Position numbers and translations under genes: made by a program | Notes under the pieces: generated by a model | Seen by the model: the letters and a program-made list of their open reading frames with translations, nothing else | Told to the model about the DNA's origin: nothing | Databases searched by the model: none | Shown: positions 43,410-52,813 of the stretch, one piece after another | Numbering within the stretch: the first letter of the stretch is position 1 | How the letters are laid out: every line of letters starts with the position of its first letter | From: Mycolicibacterium sp. 018/SC-01/001 | GTDB lineage: Bacteria; Actinomycetota; Actinomycetes; Mycobacteriales; Mycobacteriaceae | DNA: 64,000 nucleotides | Direction: 5' to 3' | NCBI RefSeq assembly: GCF_007096635.1 | Contig: NZ_VKAA01000004.1 | Coordinates: forward strand, 186,001-250,000

Positions 43410-44957
43410 ATGAAACCCGCAGTCGTTGCCGTACTCACCGTCGCGGCAGTCGCCGCGAGTGGTTGCTCCGTCGCGAACTCCGGCGGCGGGGGGTACGACC
43501 CGAGCACGCTGCGCATCGTCCTCCAGCAGGAGCCGCCGACGCTGGAACCGTGCGAGAGCTCGCTCACCTCGACCGGCATCGTGGTGCGATCCAACATCAC
43601 CGAGCCCCTGCTGGAGCGCGACGCCACCACCGGCGACCTCACTCCGCTGCTGGCCACCAAGTGGACGCAGACGAGCCCCAACCAGTGGACCTTCCACCTA
43701 CGCGACGGCGTGACGTTCTCCGACGGGGCGCCGTTCACCTCCGAGGACGCCGCATTCTCGATCGACCGGGCCGTCAATTCGGATCTGCAGTGCAACGTCG
43801 ACGGCTACGTGTTCGGCGACGAGAAGCTCAGCCTGAAGACCCCGGATCCGACGACGGTCGTCGTCGGCACCACCGAACCGGATCCGATTCTGCCGCTCCG
43901 GATCTCCTTCGTCGAGATGGTGCCGCGCACCACCAGCACCACCGAGAAGGTGCGCGAGCCGATCGGCACCGGCCCCTACGCCATCGCCGCATGGGATTAC
44001 GGCCAGAAGCTGACGCTCAAGCGCAACTCGACGTACTGGGGCCCCGCGCCGGCCTTCGCCACCGCCGAATACCGCTGGCGCAGTGAGGGAAGCGTGCGGG
44101 CGGCGATGATCATCAACGACGAAGCCGACATCGCGACGGGCCTCGGCCCCGAGGACGGCGCCGGCGATCTCGGTGTCCCGTTCCAGAACAACGAGACCAC
44201 CGCCCTGCGGATGCAGGCCACCGAACCGCCCCTCAACGACATCCGGGTGCGCCAGGCCATCAACTACGCCGTCAATCGCACCGGCATCGTCAAGGCGCTC
44301 TTCCGCGGCCTCGGTCAGCCGGCGGCACAGCTGATCCCCTCCGGCGTCGTCGGCTACAACGACCAGCTCCAACTCTGGCCGCACGACACCGAGAAGGCCA
44401 AACAGCTGATCGCCGAGGCCAAGGCCGACGGCGTGCCCGTCGACACCCAGATCCGGCTGATCGGGCGCACCGCCCAGTTCCCCAACATCAGCGAGACCAT
44501 CGAGGTCCTGCAGTCCGAGTTCACCGAGATCGGGCTGAACGTCAAGATCGAGATGATGGACACGTCCAATCAGCTGCAGTACCAGCTGCGGCCGTTCCCG
44601 CCCAACACCGGGCCCTACCTGCTGATGATCATGCACGGCAACCAAGCCGGTGACGCCGCGTTCACCATGGACCAGTACATGCTCTCCGATGGTCCGCAAA
44701 GTGCCTATGGAACACCAGAATTCGACAGGAAAATCCGCGCTGCCGAGGCACTGACCGGGCAGGCCCGCCAAGACGCATTCGCCGCACTGTTCGCCGAGGA
44801 ACCCAAGGAGATCATGCAGATGGCCTACATCGCCCACATGAAAGGCATCCTCGGCAAGTCCCCCCGCGTCGACTACACCCCCGACCCGGCGACGGGCGAC
44901 GAGATGCGGCTCGCCGCGATGACTCCTGCCGGTGACGACCGCACCGACCAGTCCTGA
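43410..44957 (+). CDS. ABC importer substrate-binding lipoprotein, Opp/Dpp family (SBP_bac_5), 515 aa
   Basis: I start at the ATG at 43410 behind GGAGGACCC. The signal peptide MKPAVVAVLTVAAVAASGCS ends in a lipobox with Cys19, so the protein is tethered to the membrane. The mature part has the SBP_bac_5 signature: RIVLQQEPPTLEPCESS near 35-51, then SDGAPFTSEDAAFSIDRAV and GTGPYAIAAW. Family members bind peptides, but many bind sugars or organic acids. In this operon, which ends with GudD, the ligand is likely an aldarate or a conjugate of one (inference). Confidence 0.9.
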   Translation: MKPAVVAVLTVAAVAASGCSVANSGGGGYDPSTLRIVLQQEPPTLEPCESSLTSTGIVVRSNITEPLLERDATTGDLTPLLATKWTQTSPNQWTFHLRDGVTFSDGAPFTSEDAAFSIDRAVNSDLQCNVDGYVFGDEKLSLKTPDPTTVVVGTTEPDPILPLRISFVEMVPRTTSTTEKVREPIGTGPYAIAAWDYGQKLTLKRNSTYWGPAPAFATAEYRWRSEGSVRAAMIINDEADIATGLGPEDGAGDLGVPFQNNETTALRMQATEPPLNDIRVRQAINYAVNRTGIVKALFRGLGQPAAQLIPSGVVGYNDQLQLWPHDTEKAKQLIAEAKADGVPVDTQIRLIGRTAQFPNISETIEVLQSEFTEIGLNVKIEMMDTSNQLQYQLRPFPPNTGPYLLMIMHGNQAGDAAFTMDQYMLSDGPQSAYGTPEFDRKIRAAEALTGQARQDAFAALFAEEPKEIMQMAYIAHMKGILGKSPRVDYTPDPATGDEMRLAAMTPAGDDRTDQS

Positions 44958-44977
44958 GCAACAGGAAGGCCAGCCCC

Positions 44978-45907
44978 ATGTTCCCCTTCGTCCGGCGCCG
45001 GATGTACTCCAGCGCATTGCCGTTGATCATCGTGTTGCTCGGCGTGTTCCTCCTCGCCCGGCTCACCGGTGACCCCACCAACCTGTACCTGCCCGAGTCC
45101 GCCACCGCCGACCAGCGCGCCGAGTTCGCCGCGGCGAACGGCTTCAACGATCCGCTGATCACCCAGTTGATGGACTACTTCAAGGGGGTCATCCACCTCG
45201 ACTTCGGCACCTCGCTACGCACCGGCGAATCCGCAGCGGACATGGCTCTGCGGGCCTTCCCCGCGACACTGCAGCTGGCGATCACCACGATGCTCCTGGC
45301 CATCGTCGGAGCCGTCGTCATCGGCTGCTGGGCCGCCTACCGCCCCAACTCGCTGGCCGATCGGTTCTCCAGCCTGTTGTCGATGACCGCCGCGTCCATC
45401 CCCGACTTCTGGTTCGCCATCACGGGCGTATGGCTGTTCGCCGTGCTGCTCGGCTGGCTGCCCACCTCCGGTGTCGACGACGGAATGCTGAGCTGGATTC
45501 TGCCGATCGCGACGCTGATGATCCGGCCGCTCGGCGTGCTGACCCAGGTGGTCCGCGGAGCGATGGTCTCAGCGCTGTCGGCGCCGTACGTACGGCTCGC
45601 CCGCAGCAAGGGCGCCAGCGACTTTCGCGTCGTCAGCCATCACGCCCTGCGCAACGCCGCCGCGCCGGCCCTCACCGTGGCCGGCGACCTGGCCGTCGGG
45701 CTGATCAACGGTGCGGTCGTGGTCGAAGCGATCTTCGGCTGGCCCGGCATCGGAAAACTGATGATCGACGCGATCCTGCAGCGGGATTTCGCGGTCCTGC
45801 AAGCCGCGGTGCTGCTCACCGCCGTCAGCATCTTCCTGCTCAACATCTTCATCGACGCCTGCTACGCGCTGCTCGACGCGCGGGTGCGGGAACCGGCTCG
45901 CATCTAA
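44978..45907 (+). CDS. ABC importer permease, DppB type, 309 aa
   Basis: Six transmembrane helices are expected, beginning at about residues 8-26 (LIIVLLGVFLLA). An extracytoplasmic loop holds GVIHLDFGTSLRTGE, a motif typical of DppB and OppB. The EAA loop that docks the ATPases is YVRLARSKGASDFRVVSHHAL (about 206-226). The length is normal. The gene lies 20 bp after the lipoprotein gene and 36 bp before the second permease. Confidence 0.9.
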   Translation: MFPFVRRRMYSSALPLIIVLLGVFLLARLTGDPTNLYLPESATADQRAEFAAANGFNDPLITQLMDYFKGVIHLDFGTSLRTGESAADMALRAFPATLQLAITTMLLAIVGAVVIGCWAAYRPNSLADRFSSLLSMTAASIPDFWFAITGVWLFAVLLGWLPTSGVDDGMLSWILPIATLMIRPLGVLTQVVRGAMVSALSAPYVRLARSKGASDFRVVSHHALRNAAAPALTVAGDLAVGLINGAVVVEAIFGWPGIGKLMIDAILQRDFAVLQAAVLLTAVSIFLLNIFIDACYALLDARVREPARI

Positions 45908-45943
45908 GACCGCCTCGCATCTCAGACCGCTAGGAGCACACTC

Positions 45944-46933
45944 ATGACGCAGATCGACCTGATCCCGGTCAAACCCACCACCGCGATCGTCGGCGAGGAC
46001 GACACCGACACCGCACGCACGCGGGGCCGCTCCCTGTGGTTCCGGTTGTTGATCAACGACCGCGTGGCGTTCGCCGCCGCGTGTGTCCTCGGAGTCGTGT
46101 TCCTCACGGCACTGCTCGGCCCCGTCCTGTTCGGCGACCTCGCCACGCGCATCGACCTGGACAACTCCAATCAGGCGCCGTTCACCCTCAGCCACGGCTG
46201 GGCGAACATCCTGGGCACCGATCCGCTGGGCCGCAGCATGCTCGCCCGGCTCGTCGTCGCCTGCCGCACCACACTGTCGGTCGCCGTGCCCGCCGTGGTG
46301 GTCTCCGCGGTCGTCGGCTCCGCGATCGGAATGTGGGCGGGTTACCACCGCGGCTGGCGCGAGACGGTGGCGATGCGCATCGCCGACGTGATCATGAGCT
46401 TCCCGTCCCTGCTGCTCGCCGTCGTCGTGCTCTACGTCTTCTCCCCCAGCGCCGCCAACATCGTTCTGGTTCTGGCCATCACGCGCATCCCGGTGTACCT
46501 GCGCACCGCCCGCGCCGAGTCCGCCGAACTGCAGAGCCGGGTCTTCGTCGATGCGGCACGCACATTCGGGGCCGGCGCCAACTCGATCATCGGCCGGCAC
46601 GTGCTGCCGATCGTGCTCCCCACCTTGCTCACCGTCGCGACGCTCGACTTCTGCTACGTCATGCTCGCCGAGAGCTCACTGAGCTTCCTGGGCATCGGCA
46701 TCCAGCCGCCGGACGTCAGCTGGGGCCTGATGGTCTCCCAGGGCCGCACCTATCTGCACAGCGCGTGGTGGCTGTCGTTCTTCCCCGGCCTCGCGATCGT
46801 GATCACCACCGTCTCGGCGACGATCCTGGCCGCCTGGGCGCGCATCGCCACCGACCCCGGCCAGCGGTGGCGTCTCACCGTCCCGCAGAAGCGGCTGGCC
46901 GCCTTCACCAAGACCGGAAAGGCCCTGCGATGA
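45944..46933 (+). CDS. ABC importer permease, DppC type, 329 aa
   Basis: The protein begins with a cytoplasmic tail of about 35 residues, then the first helix (about 45-65) and the DppC-like periplasmic motif HGWANILGTDPLGRSMLARL (about 86-105). The EAA loop is VFVDAARTFGAGANSIIGRH (about 202-221), and FLGIGIQPPDVSWGLMVSQG (about 253-272) is typical of the family. It pairs with the DppB-type protein to form the translocation channel. Its TGA overlaps the ATG of the first ATPase gene. Confidence 0.9.
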   Translation: MTQIDLIPVKPTTAIVGEDDTDTARTRGRSLWFRLLINDRVAFAAACVLGVVFLTALLGPVLFGDLATRIDLDNSNQAPFTLSHGWANILGTDPLGRSMLARLVVACRTTLSVAVPAVVVSAVVGSAIGMWAGYHRGWRETVAMRIADVIMSFPSLLLAVVVLYVFSPSAANIVLVLAITRIPVYLRTARAESAELQSRVFVDAARTFGAGANSIIGRHVLPIVLPTLLTVATLDFCYVMLAESSLSFLGIGIQPPDVSWGLMVSQGRTYLHSAWWLSFFPGLAIVITTVSATILAAWARIATDPGQRWRLTVPQKRLAAFTKTGKALR

Positions 46934-47949
46934 GTGCACTCGCCGACCACGACGTCCACGTCGACACGACGCCCGTCCTCGAGGTCGACCGCCTGTCGGT
47001 GGAGGTCCGCACGATCTCCGGGACGTTGCGGGCCGTCAACGAGGTGTCGTTCGGCGCGCGGCGGGGCGAAACCCTGGCTCTGCTCGGCGAATCCGGCTGC
47101 GGCAAGTCGATGACGGCGACGGCCCTGGTCGGGTTGCTCGAGCCGGTCGCCGACATCGTCGGTGGCAGCGCACGACTCGCGCACCAGGGCGGCACCGTCG
47201 ACCTGGTGACCGCCGACCGCAAGAAGCGTCGCGCTATGGCCGGCACCGAACTGGCGATCGTCTTCCAGGACGCGCTGACCGCGCTGAACCCGCTCTACAC
47301 CGTCGGAACCCAGCTGGCCGAACCGTTCCAGATACACAACGGGCTCTCTGCCAAGGAGGCCAAGAGCAAGGCCCTCGAGTTGATGGCCCGGGTGGGAATC
47401 CCGCAGCCCGAGACGAGGATGAACTCCTACCCGCACCAGTTCTCGGGTGGGATGCGCCAGCGCCTGCTGATCGCGATGGCCGTCGCACTCAATCCCAGCG
47501 TGCTGATCGCCGACGAGCCCACCACGGCACTCGACGTCACGGTGCAGGCACAGATCATGGCGCTGCTGCGGGATCTGCGCACCGAATACAACATGGCCGT
47601 CGTGCTCATCACCCACGACCTCGCTCTGGTCGCGGAGGAGGCTGACCGCGTCGCCGTGATGTACGCCGGAAACATCGTCGAGACCGGCTCTGTCGCCGAG
47701 GTTTTCGCTAATCCGCGGCATCCCTACACCAAGGGGTTGCTGAACTCGGTGCCGGTCAACGCCCGCCGCGGCGACAGCCTGAAGTCCATCGGCGGCTCAC
47801 CACCTGACCTGCACGCCGTCCCCGCCGGATGCGTCTACCAGGCCCGCTGCCCCCTGGCCCGCGACATCTGCACGACGACACGACCCATCCTGTCGGGCAC
47901 CGACCGCGCGACAGCCTGCCACTTCCCGGAAGAGGTCACCAATGTCTGA
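46930..47949 (+). CDS. ABC importer ATPase, DppD/OppD type, 339 aa
   Basis: I start at the ATG at 46930 ([20 protein letters not shown]), which overlaps the permease stop. Walker A is GESGCGKS (about 53-60), the Q-loop is [12 protein letters not shown], the ABC signature is FSGGMRQR (about 172-179), and Walker B is [11 protein letters not shown]. The C-terminal oligopeptide-transporter domain has a Cys motif ([14 protein letters not shown], about 301-314). With the next protein it forms the ATPase heterodimer. The downstream gene overlaps it by 8 bp. Confidence 0.9.
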   Translation: MSALADHDVHVDTTPVLEVDRLSVEVRTISGTLRAVNEVSFGARRGETLALLGESGCGKSMTATALVGLLEPVADIVGGSARLAHQGGTVDLVTADRKKRRAMAGTELAIVFQDALTALNPLYTVGTQLAEPFQIHNGLSAKEAKSKALELMARVGIPQPETRMNSYPHQFSGGMRQRLLIAMAVALNPSVLIADEPTTALDVTVQAQIMALLRDLRTEYNMAVVLITHDLALVAEEADRVAVMYAGNIVETGSVAEVFANPRHPYTKGLLNSVPVNARRGDSLKSIGGSPPDLHAVPAGCVYQARCPLARDICTTTRPILSGTDRATACHFPEEVTNV

Positions 47950-48955
47950 TCACACGGGCCCGCTGCTCGAGGTTCGCGACATCCGCAAGTCCTTCCGCGT
48001 GCCGCACGCCGGCAAGAACGCCCTCCGCGCACTCGACGGCATCACGCTGGACCTCAAGCGCGGCGAAACACTGGGCCTTGTCGGTGAATCCGGCTGCGGC
48101 AAGTCCACGTTGGCCCGGACGTTGATGATGCTCGAGCGGCCCGACGAGGGCAGCGTGCGCTTCGACGGCGTCGACCCCTTCAGCCTCAAGGGACCCGAAC
48201 TCCTGGCGTTCCGTCGCCGAGTCCAGATGGTGTTCCAGGACCCCTACGCCTCGCTGAACTCGCGCATGTCCGCCGCCGAGATCATCGCTGAACCGTGGCG
48301 CAGCCACAAAGGGGTGGTGAAGAACCGGCAGGACCGCGACATGCGGGTCCGCGGTCTGCTCGACATGGTGGGTCTCGGTGCGAAGGCGGCCAACAAGTAC
48401 CCGCAGGAGTTCTCCGGCGGCCAGCGTCAGCGCATCGGGATCGCGCGTGCGCTCGCGCTGGACCCCGACGTGATCATCTGCGACGAACCGGTGTCCGCCC
48501 TGGACCTCTCGGTGCAGGCGCAGGTGCTCAACCTGCTCAACGACCTGCAGGACCAGCTCGGCATCAGCTACATCTTCATCTCGCACGACCTGTCCGTGGT
48601 ACGGCACGTCGCCGACCGCGTCGCGGTGATGTACCTGGGCCGCATCATCGAAAACGGGCCCACCGAGGCGGTGTACGAGCGATCCAACCACCCCTACACC
48701 GCGGCGCTGATGTCGGCCGCACCCTCACTCGACAGTTCCCGACGCGGTGAGCGCATCCTGCTCAAGGGCGAGGTCCCGTCACCGATCGATCCGCCGTCGG
48801 GATGCCGATTCCGGACCCGGTGCTGGAAGGCGACCGACGTGTGCGCCACCGCGGCGCCGCCCCTGGCTGTCGACCCCGCCACCCCCGACCATGCCGCCGA
48901 ATGCCACCATCCTCTGCTGCTCGAAGGGAGTGGCCGTGAAACCGTGCCGGCATGA
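47942..48955 (+). CDS. ABC importer ATPase, DppF/OppF type, 337 aa
   Basis: Walker A is GESGCGKS (about 51-58), the Q-loop is MVFQDPYASLN, the ABC signature is FSGGQRQR (about 157-164), and Walker B is IICDEPVSALD. The C-terminal Cys-containing domain (GCRFRTRCWKATDVC, near 280-294) is the standard DppF/OppF extension. The ATG at 47942 lies inside the end of the previous ATPase gene, and its stop overlaps the start of the TauE/SafE permease gene, which shows tight coupling along the operon. Confidence 0.9.
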   Translation: MSDHTGPLLEVRDIRKSFRVPHAGKNALRALDGITLDLKRGETLGLVGESGCGKSTLARTLMMLERPDEGSVRFDGVDPFSLKGPELLAFRRRVQMVFQDPYASLNSRMSAAEIIAEPWRSHKGVVKNRQDRDMRVRGLLDMVGLGAKAANKYPQEFSGGQRQRIGIARALALDPDVIICDEPVSALDLSVQAQVLNLLNDLQDQLGISYIFISHDLSVVRHVADRVAVMYLGRIIENGPTEAVYERSNHPYTAALMSAAPSLDSSRRGERILLKGEVPSPIDPPSGCRFRTRCWKATDVCATAAPPLAVDPATPDHAAECHHPLLLEGSGRETVPA

Positions 48956-49674
48956 GTATCGGCGGGTATTGCATTCTCGCCGTAGCGATCTTCCTGGCGT
49001 CCGCGCTGCAGGCGTCCATCGGCTTCGGCATGGGTATGTTCGCGGCACCGATCGTCGCGTTGGTCGAGCCGGCGCTGATCCCGGGCACGCTGATCATGGT
49101 GGCGACGCTGGTGACACTGATCGTCGTGATCCGCGAGCGGGAAGCGATCGATCTGTCCGGCACGGGCTGGGCGCTCATCGGGCGGGTACCCGGCACCATC
49201 GCCGGCGCCCTGCTTCTCGCCGCACTGCCGCACCGCGCACTGTCACTGATGCTGGCCGGCGTGGTCCTCGCTGGGGTGGTGTTGACCAGCAGCGGTTGGA
49301 TTCCTGCCGCGCGCCGGCGCAACGTGGTGATCGCGGGAGCCACCTCCGGCCTGCTGGGGACGGCGACCGCCATCGGCGGTCCTCCGATGGCGCTGGTGTG
49401 GCAACGCAATTCGGGGCCCCGGTTGCGCGGCACCATGGGTGGATTCTTCCTGGTGGGATCGGTGATGTCGTTGATCGTGCTGTCGGTCACCGGCGCCGTG
49501 GACAACCGTACCTGGTGGGGCTTCACCGCGCTGGTACCGGCGGCGGTGGCAGGCTATCTGCTGTCCATGGTGGTGAACCGGCATCTCAATCCGGTCCGGC
49601 TCAGGCGAGTGGCGATCATCGTCTCCGCCCTGGGTGCTGTGCTGCTGATCGGCCGCGAACTGTTGGCCCTGTGA
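48952..49674 (+). CDS. TauE/SafE (TSUP)-family membrane permease, 240 aa
   Basis: The protein has seven to eight hydrophobic helices with the TSUP pattern: an N-terminal ASIGFGMGMFAAPIVAL (about 20-36) and a second-half ATSGLLGTATAIGGPPMALV (about 124-143). Family members move small anions, often sulfonates or carboxylates, mostly outwards or by facilitated transport. Encoded between the ABC importer and the IclR gene, it may export an acidic by-product or provide a second route for an aldarate. The specificity is not readable from the sequence. Confidence 0.85.
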   Translation: MSIGGYCILAVAIFLASALQASIGFGMGMFAAPIVALVEPALIPGTLIMVATLVTLIVVIREREAIDLSGTGWALIGRVPGTIAGALLLAALPHRALSLMLAGVVLAGVVLTSSGWIPAARRRNVVIAGATSGLLGTATAIGGPPMALVWQRNSGPRLRGTMGGFFLVGSVMSLIVLSVTGAVDNRTWWGFTALVPAAVAGYLLSMVVNRHLNPVRLRRVAIIVSALGAVLLIGRELLAL

Positions 49675-49684
49675 GGGAGATGTT

Positions 49685-50482
49685 GTGACAGAAGATCTTC
49701 CGGTGCGCAAGGTCAAGTCCGCGGTCCGCACCGTCGAACTGCTGGAGTATCTCGCCGGCCGCCGCGACGAGCCGGCCCGGTTGCGGGAGATCAGCGATGC
49801 TCTCGACATGCCGCGCAGCAGCGCCCACGCGCTCCTGCGCACTCTCGTCGGTCAGGGTTGGGTGCGCTCGGACCCCACAGGAACGCTGTACGGCATCGGT
49901 ATTCGCGCGCTGCTCGTCGGCACCAGCTACCTCGACAGCGATCCCTATCTTCCGCTGATCGTCCCCTTCCTCGACGACCTCCGCGCAGCCCTCGACGAGA
50001 CCTTCCACCTCGGCCGGCTCGACGGCACCGACATCGTGTACCTGGCCACACGGGAATCCCAGCAGTACGCGCGCACCGCCAACCGCGTCGGCCGACGCCT
50101 GCCCGCCTACGCCACCTCGCTCGGAAAAGCCTTGCTGGCCGAACAGATCGGGGTCGAGCGGGACCGGCACATCCCGTCGGTCCTGACATCACTGACATCG
50201 CACACGATCACCGATCGCGCCGTCCTCGACAGCCAGCTCGATGAAGTCCGCATCCGCGGCTATGCGGCAGACGATCAGGAAAACACCTCTGGCGTACGGT
50301 GCTTCGCCGTGCCGCTGCAGTACTGCCGGCCCGCCCAGGACGCGATCAGCGCCTCGGTGCCTGTCGACCGGCTCACACCGCAACGCGAACGCGACATCGT
50401 CGATGCACTGCAGACCGTGGGAGACAAAGTCTCCCGAGTGGTTCGACCGCTCGCCAACGGCGACCGGTGGTTCGCGTCGTGA
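49685..50482 (+). CDS. IclR-family transcriptional regulator, 265 aa
   Basis: The N-terminal winged HTH (about 10-75) includes [16 protein letters not shown] and [21 protein letters not shown]. The C-terminal ligand domain (about 85-255) has the GAF-like [13 protein letters not shown] and [13 protein letters not shown] segments, with a Cys in the effector pocket. The start is the GTG at 49685 behind GAGGGAGATGTT. IclR proteins in bacteria often control aldarate and uronate genes. Its place just before gudD, in the same transcript, suggests it regulates this second unit. Confidence 0.9.
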   Translation: MTEDLPVRKVKSAVRTVELLEYLAGRRDEPARLREISDALDMPRSSAHALLRTLVGQGWVRSDPTGTLYGIGIRALLVGTSYLDSDPYLPLIVPFLDDLRAALDETFHLGRLDGTDIVYLATRESQQYARTANRVGRRLPAYATSLGKALLAEQIGVERDRHIPSVLTSLTSHTITDRAVLDSQLDEVRIRGYAADDQENTSGVRCFAVPLQYCRPAQDAISASVPVDRLTPQRERDIVDALQTVGDKVSRVVRPLANGDRWFAS

Positions 50483-50499
50483 CATCTGAGAGGAACACC

Positions 50500-51837
50500 A
50501 TGAGAACACCCGTCGTCACCGAGGTCACGGTCGTTCCGATCGCGGGTCACGACAGCATGCTGCTCAACCTGTCCGGCGCGCACGGACCGTACTTCACCCG
50601 CAATCTGGTCATCATCTCCGATTCCGCCGGCAACACCGGTGTCGGCGAAGTGCCGGGCGGTGAGCCCATCCGCCGCACGCTCGAGGACGCCAGAGCGCTG
50701 ATCACCGGCCGCAGCATCGGCGATCACCATGCCGTGCTCAACGACATGCGCCGCACTTTCGGCGACCGCGACGCAGGTGGGCGGGGCGCGCAGACGTTCG
50801 ATCTGCGTGTGACGGTGCATGCAGTCACCGCGGTGGAGTCGGCCCTGCTGGACCTGCTCGGTCAGCATCTCGAAGTGCCGGTGGCGGCACTGCTCGGCGA
50901 GGGCCGGCAGCGCGACCGTGTCCAGGCCCTGGGTTACCTGTTCTTCATCGGCGATCGCACGCGCACCGATCTGGCGTACCGGTCGGCGGCCGACGAAGCC
51001 GCCGATGCGGACGAATGGCTGAAGCTACGCCACGACGAGGCACTCACCCCCGACGCCATCGTCGCGCTGGCCGAAGCGGCGCGGGCCCGCTACGGATTCG
51101 CCGACTTCAAGCTCAAGGGCGGCGTGCTACCGGCGGCGGACGAATCCAAAGCCGTCATCGCATTGGCTGACCGCTTTCCCGACGCGCGAATCACGTTGGA
51201 CCCCAACGGAGGTTGGCTCCTCGATGACGCCATCCGCACCTGCCGGGACCTTCGCGACGTGCTCGCGTACGCAGAAGACCCCGTGGGCCCCGAGGCGGGG
51301 TTCTCCGGCCGCGAGGTGATGGCCGAATTCAAACGGGCCACCGGCCTGCCGACCGCGACCAACATGATCGCCACCGACTGGCGCGAAATGGGCCACGCGA
51401 TCCGGGCCGGCGCGGTCGACATCCCGCTGGCCGATCCGCACTTCTGGACGATGGCCGGCTCGGTGCGAGTCGCACAGCTGTGCCACGCGTGGGGGCTGAC
51501 GTGGGGTTCGCACTCCAACAACCACTTCGACGTGTCACTGGCCATGTTCACCCACGTCGCAGCCGCAGCGCCCGGAGACATCACCGCGATCGACACCCAC
51601 TGGATCTGGCAGGACGGACAGGCGATCACCACCCGTCCCTACGAGATCGTCGACGGCTACCTCACGGTGCCCGACGCTCCGGGCCTGGGTGTGACCCTCG
51701 ACGAGGCCGCCGTCGCCGCCGCGCACGCGATGTACACCCGGGAGGGCCTCGGCGGCCGTGACGATGCCGCCGCGATGCAATATCTGATCCCGGGGTGGAC
51801 GTTCGACAGCAAACGCCCTGCCCTGCAGAGAGATTGA
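50500..51837 (+). CDS. gudD: D-glucarate dehydratase, 445 aa
   Basis: I start at the ATG at 50500 ([20 protein letters not shown]) behind GAGAGGAAC; the longer frame overlaps the IclR gene. The sequence follows E. coli GudD closely along its length, for example [32 protein letters not shown] (base Lys), [25 protein letters not shown] and [20 protein letters not shown] (catalytic His), and ends in [10 protein letters not shown]. It dehydrates D-glucarate, and L-idarate by epimerisation, to 5-dehydro-4-deoxyglucarate, which KdgD processes. This confirms the purpose of the locus. Confidence 0.95.
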   Translation: MRTPVVTEVTVVPIAGHDSMLLNLSGAHGPYFTRNLVIISDSAGNTGVGEVPGGEPIRRTLEDARALITGRSIGDHHAVLNDMRRTFGDRDAGGRGAQTFDLRVTVHAVTAVESALLDLLGQHLEVPVAALLGEGRQRDRVQALGYLFFIGDRTRTDLAYRSAADEAADADEWLKLRHDEALTPDAIVALAEAARARYGFADFKLKGGVLPAADESKAVIALADRFPDARITLDPNGGWLLDDAIRTCRDLRDVLAYAEDPVGPEAGFSGREVMAEFKRATGLPTATNMIATDWREMGHAIRAGAVDIPLADPHFWTMAGSVRVAQLCHAWGLTWGSHSNNHFDVSLAMFTHVAAAAPGDITAIDTHWIWQDGQAITTRPYEIVDGYLTVPDAPGLGVTLDEAAVAAAHAMYTREGLGGRDDAAAMQYLIPGWTFDSKRPALQRD

Positions 51838-51838
51838 C

Positions 51839-52813
51839 GTGAAGATCCTCGTCGCCGACGGCAACCTGGTACCCCACCGCGACCGGTTCGAGGCATTGGC
51901 GCCGCCCGGTTCGGACATTCGCTGGCTGACCGACGGCGTCCCCGACGCCGAGCTGCGCGAAGCGCAGGTCTACGTGGGCAGCCGCTTCACCGCGGACATG
52001 GCCCACACCGCCGCGAAGCTGCAGCTCATCCACGTCGCCGGCGCGGGAACCGACAGGATCGAGTTATCTGCGCTGCGTCCGGACACGATCGTGGCGAACA
52101 CCTTTCACCACGAGAACTCGATCGCCGAATACGTGGTGAGCGCAGCAGCGATGCTGCGCCGGGGCTTCCTGGCCCAGGACCGGGCTTTGCGCCGCGGAAT
52201 ATGGGCGACGTCGGTGTACGACCCGGCGATCGCGCAGCCGACCGCGCTCGGCGACGCCAGGATCGGCTTCGTCGGATTCGGACACATCGGGGCCTGTAGC
52301 TGGAGCCTGCTGCGCGCGTTCGGCTGCACAGCGGCGGCTGTCACGGGCTCGGGCCGGGTAGCACCCGACAGTGGGCTGCTGTGGGCCGGCGACACCGGCC
52401 AGCTGGACCGATTGATGCAGGAGAGCGACGTCGTCGTGGTGTCGGCACCGCTGACGCCGCAGACCACAGGCATGATCGGCACCGAGCAGCTCGCTGCGCT
52501 CGGACCCGACGGGATCCTGATCAACGTCGGGCGCGGCCCCCTGGTGCAGGAACAGGCGCTCTACGACGCCCTGTTCGGCCGGGTGATCGCGGGCGCCGCC
52601 ATCGACGTGTGGTACCGCTACCCGAACGGCGACACATCCTGCGCTCCGAGCGAGTTACCGTTCGACAGGCTGGACAACCTGCTGATGACTCCCCACTCAT
52701 CAGGGGTCACATCTGCCACGTTCGCCGGACGCGCCGGCGATGTGGCCGCGAACATCGTGCGGTTGCAGCGGGGCGATCCCCTGCGCAACGTGGTGCACGG
52801 CCCAGCCCGCTAG
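51839..52813 (+). CDS. NAD(P)-binding 2-hydroxyacid dehydrogenase, 324 aa
   Basis: The Rossmann motif is GFGHIG (about 145-150) in ARIGFVGFGHIGA. The catalytic Arg is in LINVGRGPLVQEQAL (about 225-239), and the His is in LLMTPHSSGVT (about 285-295). The usual Glu position reads DVWYRYPNGDT, so the catalytic acid may be altered. It resembles phosphoglycerate- or hydroxypyruvate-reductase-like enzymes. The start is the GTG at 51839, one base after the gudD stop, so it is coupled to gudD. Its stop overlaps that of the convergent DUF7159 gene at a CTAG. Confidence 0.82.
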   Translation: MKILVADGNLVPHRDRFEALAPPGSDIRWLTDGVPDAELREAQVYVGSRFTADMAHTAAKLQLIHVAGAGTDRIELSALRPDTIVANTFHHENSIAEYVVSAAAMLRRGFLAQDRALRRGIWATSVYDPAIAQPTALGDARIGFVGFGHIGACSWSLLRAFGCTAAAVTGSGRVAPDSGLLWAGDTGQLDRLMQESDVVVVSAPLTPQTTGMIGTEQLAALGPDGILINVGRGPLVQEQALYDALFGRVIAGAAIDVWYRYPNGDTSCAPSELPFDRLDNLLMTPHSSGVTSATFAGRAGDVAANIVRLQRGDPLRNVVHGPAR

